From assembly GCA_009843625.1 (NCBI GenBank), contig VYDD01000453.1:1-5646 (forward strand): a stretch of 5,646 bases of DNA, given 5' to 3'. This document shows, piece after piece, positions 1 through 5,051 of the stretch. Numbering within the stretch: the first letter of the stretch is position 1; every line of letters begins with the position of its first letter. The notes below the pieces were generated by a model. The model saw nothing but the letters and a program-made list of their open reading frames with translations, was not told where the DNA came from and did not search any database. Origin of the DNA: Gammaproteobacteria bacterium. GTDB lineage: Bacteria; Gemmatimonadota; Gemmatimonadetes; Longimicrobiales; Gaopeijiaceae. The position numbers were made by a program, and so were the translations under genes.

Positions 1-1263
1 GTTCGCCAGCATCTGCGCGCCGGGGGTTCCCAGGTGCTGCGGGAATATCGCCTGGAACTGGATGCCGACGCCGACCCAGAAGGAGAATCCCGCGATCAGC
101 CAGCTGTTACGCCCTCCGTCCGCCTGGAAGACGACGCGCATGCCGCGGGCAAAGACGAGCCCGATTACGACGACGATGTAGGCACCGAGCACGGGCCCCG
201 GGATGGCCAGCACGAGGGCGCTGATCTTGGGAACGAACGCCAGGCCGATGAAGATGGCTCCGATGTACACACCCACCCTTCTGGCCGCCACGCCGATGCC
301 CTCCGCCAGGGCGATGCCGGCTGGATAGGGCCAGATCGGCAGGACGCCCGCGACCCCCGACAGCAAGGTGCCCGCGCCGCAGGCGGCCACGGCTCCCTGG
401 ACCCTCCGGAAGTCGATCGCCTTCTGTTCGCGCCGCGAGAGACGCTGCATGACGATGGCGTCGCCGATCTGCCTGACCGTGATGACCAGGGTGACGAACA
501 GAAAGGCCGGCAGGAGCAGCCAGAAGCTCGAATCGAACCCTGCGTCGAGACCGGGCAACGCCGTGGCTGGGATCCCGAACCAGCCGGCCTCGCGCACCGG
601 CGTGAGATCGAAGATCCCGAAGAGAGCGGCCGTGGCGCACCCCAGAGCTAGCGCGACCACCGGGGTCCAGGCTCTCAGGAGCCGGGGAGCGCGCAGCATC
701 AGGCCAAGTACGGCGGCCGCCGTGACGAGGGTGATGGTGGGCGCCGCGGCCGGGGGCGCCTGCGACGGAACCTCGATCAGCAACGCGAACCCCATGGGCA
801 TCACCGTGACCGAAATGAGCGCCATGAGCGTGCCCGACACCACCGGCGTGATGATTCGCCGGAGCAGGACCAGGCGGGCCGCCACGCCGAGTTGGAAGAG
901 CCCCGAGGCGATCACCAGCACGGCGAGCAGCGCGGGACCGCCCGCGGCCAGCGCCAGCACGGCGACGCCGATCGAGGCTCCGGAGGCTCCCATGACCATC
1001 AGGTTGGCGCCCCCCACGCCCGCCACTCGGCGGGCCTGGACGATGGTCGTCAGCCCGCCGATGACCATGCTGGCGAAGATGGCCCAGGAGAGGTAGGCGC
1101 CGGTCAGATTGGCCGCGCGCGTAACGATCGCGGTGACCACGACCACGGGCGTACATACCAGTACGGCCACCTGCAGTCCGAGGATGAACGAAGCGGGATG
1201 CGGCGGCGGCTCGTTGGCCGCGTAGCGGAGGCCTCCTGCCGGCCTTCCAGGTCCGGATTCCAC
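1..1263 (-). CDS. NCS2/SLC23-family (xanthine/uracil-type) permease, divergent, C-terminus cut by window edge
   Basis: Predicted inner-membrane nucleobase-type transporter of the NCS2 family; 421 residues are visible and the end lies outside the window. The start is the GTG at 1263-1261, eight bases after an AGGAG. The protein is a chain of hydrophobic helices, and several blocks match E. coli UraA as I recall it: FILGLQ near residue 26 (helix 1), TPVREAGWFGIP near 221, the PAFLFVTLVI...IGD block at 252-268 (helix 8) and GVLPIWPYPAG at 306-316 (helix 10). Within these blocks the known substrate residues are replaced: the helix-1 Gln-His motif reads Q31-V32, the helix-8 Glu (UraA E241) falls on R264, and the helix-10 Glu-Asn (UraA E290-N291) falls on A315-G316. 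D268 of the GD pair is kept. Family membership is confident. Substrate is unknown, and uracil or xanthine should not be assumed. It is divergent from the next gene and has no operon partner in view. Confidence 0.88.
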   Translation of the reverse strand, partial: MESGPGRPAGGLRYAANEPPPHPASFILGLQVAVLVCTPVVVVTAIVTRAANLTGAYLSWAIFASMVIGGLTTIVQARRVAGVGGANLMVMGASGASIGVAVLALAAGGPALLAVLVIASGLFQLGVAARLVLLRRIITPVVSGTLMALISVTVMPMGFALLIEVPSQAPPAAAPTITLVTAAAVLGLMLRAPRLLRAWTPVVALALGCATAALFGIFDLTPVREAGWFGIPATALPGLDAGFDSSFWLLLPAFLFVTLVITVRQIGDAIVMQRLSRREQKAIDFRRVQGAVAACGAGTLLSGVAGVLPIWPYPAGIALAEGIGVAARRVGVYIGAIFIGLAFVPKISALVLAIPGPVLGAYIVVVIGLVFARGMRVVFQADGGRNSWLIAGFSFWVGVGIQFQAIFPQHLGTPGAQMLAN

Positions 1264-1271
1264 GGGCGTCG

Positions 1272-1276
1272 CTCCT
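1272..1276 (-). promoter_or_regulatory. Ribosome binding site of the NCS2-like permease
   Basis: AGGAG on the minus strand lies eight bases before the GTG at 1263. It decides the start, because a different minus-strand frame that begins further in (near 1156) is only a shadow without transporter-like sequence. Confidence 0.7.
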
Positions 1277-1320
1277 GGATGCCGGTTCGTGGTTCTGTCG
1301 GAACGCGAGGGGGCATGGCG

Positions 1321-1326
1321 AGTATA
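1321..1326 (-). promoter_or_regulatory. Possible -10 box for the permease gene
   Basis: TATACT (five of six matches to the sigma-70 consensus) on the minus strand, about 58 bases before the GTG start. No good -35 box sits at 17-19 bases; only T-rich hexamers such as TTTTCC are present. This is a promoter candidate by sequence only. Confidence 0.4.
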
Positions 1327-1402
1327 GCTACCGGCGCCCGAATCCGGAAAAATGGAGCCGGGGCGCCACGGGTGATGAACGAGTTCTTCAAGGGAGAAGC
1401 AG

Positions 1403-1417
1403 AGTGCATCGTGCACT
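1403..1417. repeat. Perfect palindrome in the leader of the exported hypothetical gene
   Basis: AGTGCA, spacer TCG, TGCACT: two perfect 6-base arms, ending four bases before the ribosome binding site at 1421. It could be an operator for a dimeric regulator or a short hairpin near the ribosome site. No regulator gene in the window points to either. Confidence 0.5.
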
Positions 1418-1420
1418 GGT

Positions 1421-1426
1421 GAGGAA
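1421..1426 (+). promoter_or_regulatory. Ribosome binding site supporting a TTG start
   Basis: GAGGAA lies six bases before the TTG at 1433. In this frame no ATG, GTG or other TTG occurs between the upstream stop (1376-1378) and 1433, so this site and the TTG define the start. Confidence 0.65.
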
Positions 1427-1432
1427 CCGGCG

Positions 1433-2140
1433 TTGAATCCGCGGTCCGCATGGCGTCCCCGCAAGTCCGCGTGGCTGCGCACACTGGCCGTTTCGGTTCT
1501 GGCAGCGATTTCGCCGCTGGCTCCAGGCGCTCAATCCCTGCAGGCACAGGTATCGCCGGAGATCCTCCAGGTCCTTCAGCAGGGGGGAGCGTGGGTCGCG
1601 CTGCCCATCGAGGGTGGCGTCGGCTCCTTCCAGAGCCAGCCCGTGCCAACCCTCGGGATCCAGCTGGAGGGCCACCTGCGCATCTGGGAGGAGCACACGG
1701 GAAGCTGGCATGTCGTCATGCGCGATCTGGCGCGCGCCGAGGACCCGGTCATCCTCGAACGCCTGATGGTGCCGGGCGAGCGCGTGGAATTCGACTACCA
1801 GACCGGGATGCTGGGGCAGATCCAGATCGAGGTGCGGTGGAGCGAGGCCCGCGACACGACGCTCCGAGTCTGGGTGGGAACGGAGTTGACGCCCGGGGAG
1901 TCGGACGCACTGACATCTACTGATGTCTACTGGAATCATGCCTGGAGCGGAGGCTCCGTGCTATCGGCGGGCAGCCAGAGACTCCGCGAGCAGACAGAGG
2001 ATCTCGTACATCAGCGAGGCGCCGACCAGCGCCGTGCCCCCGCTCGGGTCGAGGGGCGGGGCGACCTCCACCACGTCGGCCCCCACCAGGTTGAGGCCGC
2101 GCAGGCCGTGCAGGAGCGCGATCGCCTCGCGCGTGGTTAG
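1433..2140 (+). CDS. Exported hypothetical protein with antisense-overlapping C-terminus
   Basis: I do not recognise the family. The 235-residue frame starts at a TTG after GAGGAA. The N-terminus is basic (R4 to R16), followed by the hydrophobic run TLAVSVLAAISPLAP and a likely signal-peptidase site near LQAQ (residues 36-39), so the product probably crosses the inner membrane. Residues 40 to about 165 alternate polar and hydrophobic residues in a way that suggests a beta-rich fold; no catalytic motif or cysteine pair is seen. The frame then runs across the convergent ureohydrolase gene, so residues 177-235 are purely antisense to it and are charged and low in hydrophobics, unlike the rest. 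The true end may be near 1911-1923, where stops occur in the other two plus-strand frames, with a one-base indel or a sequencing error upstream. A genuine extended C-terminus is the alternative. Confidence 0.6.
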   Translation: MNPRSAWRPRKSAWLRTLAVSVLAAISPLAPGAQSLQAQVSPEILQVLQQGGAWVALPIEGGVGSFQSQPVPTLGIQLEGHLRIWEEHTGSWHVVMRDLARAEDPVILERLMVPGERVEFDYQTGMLGQIQIEVRWSEARDTTLRVWVGTELTPGESDALTSTDVYWNHAWSGGSVLSAGSQRLREQTEDLVHQRGADQRRAPARVEGRGDLHHVGPHQVEAAQAVQERDRLARG

Positions 2141-2938
2141 CCCGCCGATCTCGGGCGTTCCGGTGCCCGGCGTGAAGGCGGGGTCGATCCCGTCCACGTC
2201 GAAGGTGATGTAGGTCGGACCGTCGCCGACCACCCGGCGAGCCTCCTCAACCACTCCCTCCACCCCCAGCCGCCGGAACTCGTCGATCTTCACGACGCGC
2301 ATGCCGTGCTCCATCGAGAACTCGAAGCCGTCGAGGAAGTTCTGGTAGCCGCGGATGCCGATCTGGATCGAGCGCTCGGGATCGAGCACCCCCGCCTCCA
2401 CGGCGCGGCGGAAGGGAGCGCCGTGGTGGTATTTCGAACCACCGATCGCGTCCCAGGTGTCGAGATGCGCGTCGATCTGCACCATGCCGAGGGACCGGCC
2501 GGCCCCCAGCGCCTTCATGATGGGATAGGTGATGGAATGGTCTCCGCCGGCGCTCAGCGGCACCGGGCCGGCCGCGCGGAGGCGGGTGAAGAGGGCTTCG
2601 ATCTGCCCGACCACCTCGTCGAGATGGTAGATGCTGTCGAATCGCACATCCCCGACGTCGGCGATCCGGCACAGCGAAAAGGGATCGACCCCCGTCAGCA
2701 CGTTGATCCTGCGGACTACGTTCGACCTGTTGCGAATCTCGCGCGGCCCGTGGCGCGCACCGGGCTGGAAGGTCACGCCGTGGTCTGTCGGCACGCCGAC
2801 GAGCGCGATGTCGAGGCCCTCGAGCGTCGTGGCGAGCGGTGCGCGCAGGAGCGTGGCTCCGCCCATGAAGCGCAGGTCGTCGAGCGGCCGGTAGGACTCG
2901 CCCGTTACGGGTGAAACGGCGTCGTAGAAGTCGCTCAC
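1961..2938 (-). CDS. speB: Ureohydrolase: agmatinase / guanidinobutyrase-type amidinohydrolase
   Basis: Binuclear manganese hydrolase that splits a guanidino compound into urea and an amine; for agmatinase the product is putrescine. The 325-residue protein is full length for the family. All metal ligands are visible: H134 in GGDHS, D156/H158/D160 in DAHLD, and D247/D249 in FDVDGIDPAFTPGTGTPEIG. The KYHHGAPFRRA block (169-179) and the late VEVAPPLD block (290-297) are also typical. The C-terminal LVGASLMYEILCLL resembles guanidinobutyrase GbuA, as I recall it, at least as much as E. coli SpeB, so agmatine, 4-guanidinobutyrate or a related guanidino acid are all possible substrates. The start is a GTG with a weak GAGAG six bases upstream; there is no in-frame alternative nearby. 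It lies 48 nt after the toxin gene and converges with the exported hypothetical gene. The protein has no signal peptide and is cytoplasmic. Confidence 0.9.
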   Translation of the reverse strand: MSDFYDAVSPVTGESYRPLDDLRFMGGATLLRAPLATTLEGLDIALVGVPTDHGVTFQPGARHGPREIRNRSNVVRRINVLTGVDPFSLCRIADVGDVRFDSIYHLDEVVGQIEALFTRLRAAGPVPLSAGGDHSITYPIMKALGAGRSLGMVQIDAHLDTWDAIGGSKYHHGAPFRRAVEAGVLDPERSIQIGIRGYQNFLDGFEFSMEHGMRVVKIDEFRRLGVEGVVEEARRVVGDGPTYITFDVDGIDPAFTPGTGTPEIGGLTTREAIALLHGLRGLNLVGADVVEVAPPLDPSGGTALVGASLMYEILCLLAESLAARR

Positions 2939-2986
2939 TCCAGTCTCTCTCGCCCAGGGAAGATGCCGAACTCGGCCGGGACCCGG

Positions 2987-3403
2987 CTATTTCGCGTCCG
3001 CCTCGCGCACCAACGCCCAGAACTCGCGAGGGCTCACGACGACGACCGGCATTTCCGCGGCGACATCCAGCAGGTCCCGATCTCCCGTCACCAGAAGGTC
3101 CGCCTTCGAAGCCACTGCCTCCTCCACGATTGCGACATCGTCTGGATCGCGTAGCGTGACTCCGGGTTGAGGTTGACCCCCGCGTACGACGGCGGCGGCT
3201 TCTTCGCGCAGGAAGTCATCGGCCTCCCGAACGGCGTCGGCGGGCACACCGAACTTGCGGCCGAGTACACGTCCGAGTTCACGAAGTACCGTCTCGCTCA
3301 GCAACAGATCGTACTCCGAGACGATGACGCGCAGGATGTCGGAGCAGATGCCTCTGGTTGCCAGGGCGCTGACCACAACGTTCGTATCGAGGAAGATCCT
3401 CAC
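2987..3403 (-). CDS. PIN-domain ribonuclease toxin of a type II toxin-antitoxin pair (COG1569-like)
   Basis: Probable RNA-cleaving toxin held in check by the gene just upstream. The 138-residue protein fills the usual length for this PIN family. The acidic active-site residues are in place: D6 in FLDTNVVVSA, E42 in LSETVLRELGRVL, D86/D88/D89 in RDPDDVAIVEEA, and D108 in VTGDRDLLD. The RDPDD and TGDRDLL pattern is that of the COG1569 'putative toxin component, PIN family' group rather than classic VapC. The GTG start overlaps the antitoxin stop by four bases (GTGA, 3400-3403) and no clear Shine-Dalgarno is seen, so translation is probably coupled to the antitoxin. The gene looks intact. The RNA target cannot be told from sequence. 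Confidence 0.87.
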   Translation of the reverse strand: MRIFLDTNVVVSALATRGICSDILRVIVSEYDLLLSETVLRELGRVLGRKFGVPADAVREADDFLREEAAAVVRGGQPQPGVTLRDPDDVAIVEEAVASKADLLVTGDRDLLDVAAEMPVVVVSPREFWALVREADAK

Positions 3404-3615
3404 GAAACGTCGCTGAAGACATCCTCATCGGTCAGATAGCCGCGGCTCTCTGCGAAGGGCATGATCCGCCGTCGGAGGCCATCCAGGCGTTCCAGCGCCA
3501 GCTGCCGCCGTACGGCGTCTCGCACGAAGGCGCTGCTGCTGCGTCCGCTGCGAAGCGCGGCCTTCTCGATCTCGCGCTTCAGGTCGCGGTCAACTCTTAT
3601 GGTCATCACCGACAT
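3400..3615 (-). CDS. Ribbon-helix-helix (CopG-like) antitoxin
   Basis: Small DNA-binding antitoxin that should neutralise the PIN toxin and repress the shared promoter. From the chosen ATG (3615-3613) it has 71 residues: a beta strand MTIRVDRDLK, then two helices (EIEKAALRSGRSSSAFVRDAV, residues 15-35) with the SGRS turn and the S-AFVRDAV second helix typical of ribbon-helix-helix proteins. The acidic tail ending in YLTDEDVFSDVS is the likely toxin-binding segment. The start is ambiguous. A TTG at 3633 would add six residues, and a second ATG three codons later (3606-3604) would remove three. I prefer 3615 because GCAGG lies five bases upstream and the strand begins soon after. It overlaps the toxin by four bases. 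Confidence 0.82.
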   Translation of the reverse strand: MSVMTIRVDRDLKREIEKAALRSGRSSSAFVRDAVRRQLALERLDGLRRRIMPFAESRGYLTDEDVFSDVS

Positions 3616-3660
3616 CCGGCCCTGCCTGGCCAATGGTCCGAGTCTCAGACTTCAGCGACA

Positions 3661-3669
3661 TACATTGTA
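3661..3669 (-). promoter_or_regulatory. Likely toxin-antitoxin promoter (-10) inside a small palindrome
   Basis: On the minus strand TACAAT (3669-3664, five of six matches to TATAAT) sits in a clearly AT-richer pocket about 50 bases before the antitoxin ATG. It is part of the 9-base palindrome TACA-A-TGTA, which could be a half-operator for the ribbon-helix-helix protein. The -35 region at 17 bases reads only TTTTCT, so the promoter is weak or regulated, or the match is chance. Confidence 0.5.
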
Positions 3670-3684
3670 ATACTTCCACGCCTC

Positions 3685-3722
3685 AAAGAAAACGGGGCCG
3701 GTCCCTGCCCGGGACCGGCCCC
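3685..3722 (-). terminator. Intrinsic terminator of the aminotransferase gene
   Basis: Two perfect 12-base arms (3694-3705 and 3711-3722) around a 5-base loop form an all-paired GC-rich stem. Read on the minus strand the stem is followed by GTTTTCTTT, a good uridine tract, and it lies 34 bases after the stop of the aminotransferase. On the plus strand the stem is followed only by TTCCTGTTCC, so the terminator is directed mainly at minus-strand transcripts. It insulates the toxin-antitoxin pair from the gene upstream. Confidence 0.88.
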
Positions 3723-3755
3723 TTCCTGTTCCGGAGGCCGCGGATGCCGCCGCGA

Positions 3756-4934
3756 TCAGCCGGAGGTTGTCGTGGTGGCGGTCCTGGGCGGCATGATCTC
3801 CTTCCACGCCGTCATGAAGCGCGCCATCTCCTCCTCGGTGCCGACCGATACCCGCAGGTAGTCGAGCATGGGCGGGAAGTCGCGGCCCCCGAGCACGCCC
3901 CTCGCCCGGAGAGCGGCCCGGACTTCGGCGGCCGGACGTCCGGTGTTCACCATGAAGAAGTTGGTCTCCGACGGGAGCACCTCGTAGCCCATGGCCTGAA
4001 GCTCCTCGGTGGTCTGCTTGCGCAGGCGCAACGTGGTCTCGCGCACGAAGCGCTCATTCTCCAGGTCCTCGAGCGCGGCGACTCCGCCCCACCTCGCCAG
4101 CGCGTTCACGCTGCCGGTGGTGTAGGTGCGCATGTCGCTGATCATGTCGGCGGGCGCGATGCCGTAGCCCAGGCGCAGCCCGGCCATGCCGTAGATCTTG
4201 GAGAAGGTGCGCGCGACGATGACCTTGCGCCCCTCGTTCACGAAGGGCACTGCCGTCTCGTAGGAGGGATCCTCGACGAAGTGATGGTAGGCCTCGTCGA
4301 TGAGCACCGGGATGTCCTCGGGGATTTCGTCCAGCACCCGCCGGACATCGGCGGCCGATACCACCATGCCGGTCGGGTTGTTGGGGTTGCACAGGTAGAA
4401 GAGCCCGACATCCCTGTAGTTCTTCCTGGTGGCGTCGATCATCGCAGGGATGTCCTGCGAGTAGTCGTCGAGCAGCGGCAGCATGATGGCGTCCGCGTCG
4501 ATCCCGGTGGCGACGCCGAAGACGCTCAGGTAGGTCGGCCGCACGCCGATGACCTTCTTCTTGTGGCCGAGGTACGTGTGCGCCACCACCCGGAGGGTCT
4601 CACCCGAGCCCGCGCCCAGCAGGATGTTCTGCGGGTCCACGCCGTGGTGCTCGGCGATCTTCTCCTGGATGTCGCCGTCTGGATAGCCGTACCGGTTGGA
4701 GTACTTCCACGCGCCGTTCATCGCCTCCATCATCCGCTCGGACGGGCCGTACGGATTCTCGTTGGAGGCGAGCTTGGCGAAGGAATCGTAGTCGTACTCC
4801 TGCGGGGTCAGGCTGAGCGGGCGGCGCGGCGAATCCCACCCCAGCAGTCCCGTGGGCCTGAGCCCGGCGTACCCCAGCGCCGCGGCCGCTCCTCCCATGA
4901 AGCGGCGGCGAGTAACGGAATTCCTCGATTGCAT
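3756..4934 (-). CDS. Tat-exported HisC-like PLP-dependent aminotransferase (class I/II fold)
   Basis: Fold-type I aminotransferase most like histidinol-phosphate aminotransferase, but with a twin-arginine export signal. Residues 1-25 carry TRRRFMGG followed by an alanine-rich hydrophobic run, with no cysteine for lipidation; the rest, about 354 residues, is the normal HisC length. Landmarks in order: LASNENPYGPS (55-65), RYGYPDG (81-87), GAGSGET (107-113), CNPNNPTG (182-189) with N186, DEAYHHF (213-219) with D213 and Y216 for the cofactor ring, TFSKIYGMAGLRLGYG (243-258) with Schiff-base K246 and phosphate-binding R254, and LRVSVG with R361 for the substrate carboxylate. It looks fully active. 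Tat export fits an enzyme that folds around its cofactor before transport. Cytoplasmic histidine synthesis is unlikely to be its role; the substrate is unknown. The start is an ATG five bases after AGGAGG, and a strong terminator follows. Confidence 0.9.
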   Translation of the reverse strand: MQSRNSVTRRRFMGGAAAALGYAGLRPTGLLGWDSPRRPLSLTPQEYDYDSFAKLASNENPYGPSERMMEAMNGAWKYSNRYGYPDGDIQEKIAEHHGVDPQNILLGAGSGETLRVVAHTYLGHKKKVIGVRPTYLSVFGVATGIDADAIMLPLLDDYSQDIPAMIDATRKNYRDVGLFYLCNPNNPTGMVVSAADVRRVLDEIPEDIPVLIDEAYHHFVEDPSYETAVPFVNEGRKVIVARTFSKIYGMAGLRLGYGIAPADMISDMRTYTTGSVNALARWGGVAALEDLENERFVRETTLRLRKQTTEELQAMGYEVLPSETNFFMVNTGRPAAEVRAALRARGVLGGRDFPPMLDYLRVSVGTEEEMARFMTAWKEIMPPRTATTTTSG

Positions 4935-4939
4935 GGCAA

Positions 4940-4945
4940 CCTCCT
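4940..4945 (-). promoter_or_regulatory. Strong ribosome binding site of the aminotransferase
   Basis: AGGAGG on the minus strand, five bases before the ATG at 4934. It fixes the start so that the Tat signal is part of the protein rather than an artefact of an over-extended frame. Confidence 0.8.
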
Positions 4946-4987
4946 CAGAGATGAGAGCGCGACGAACGCGAACGGTACGAAATCCAG

Positions 4988-4993
4988 CCTATA
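4988..4993 (-). promoter_or_regulatory. Possible -10 box for the aminotransferase gene
   Basis: TATAGG on the minus strand, about 54 bases before the ATG. The hexamer at 17 bases upstream is TTTATG, only three matches to the -35 consensus. The 117-base gap after the RND gene has room for a separate promoter, but the sequence support is thin. Confidence 0.28.
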
Positions 4994-5012
4994 GAGTGGC
5001 CGCAGGGGCCCA

Positions 5013-5042
5013 TAAACGCAAATCCCGTGGCGCGGTCCCGGG
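5013..5042 (-). terminator. Weak candidate terminator after the RND permease
   Basis: On the minus strand, beginning ten bases after the RND stop, CCCGGG pairs with CCACGGG (six base pairs with one bulged A) around a 6-base loop, followed by ATTTGCGTTT. The stem is short and the T-tract is interrupted, so this may terminate only partly or not at all. Confidence 0.3.
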
Positions 5043-5051
5043 GGCGGCTCA

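Noticed and set aside
107..1156. 349-codon minus-strand frame and several plus-strand frames over the permease region
   Set aside because: They are Arg/Gly/His-rich shadows. The correct minus-strand frame gives a continuous membrane protein from 1263 to the window edge.
1104..1939. Minus-strand frames (1104-1649 and 1388-1939) across the divergent region and the exported gene
   Set aside because: They cross the permease start and the promoter region, show no signal or domain pattern, and are Arg/Pro-rich shadows of the plus-strand gene.
1912..1957. Two small hairpins (GACATC/GATGTC at 1912-1927 and GGAGC/GCTCC at 1944-1957) as a terminator for the ureohydrolase
   Set aside because: The stems are only five or six base pairs and no T-run follows on either strand, so termination cannot be claimed.
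2306..2914. Plus-strand frame opposite the ureohydrolase
   Set aside because: Antisense to conserved ureohydrolase motifs, with low-complexity composition and no supporting ribosome site.
3633..4994. 453-codon open frame on the plus strand opposite the aminotransferase
   Set aside because: It is antisense to a gene with all its catalytic motifs intact. Its translation is rich in Arg, His, Gly and Val without domain or membrane pattern, as expected for a shadow frame in GC-rich DNA.
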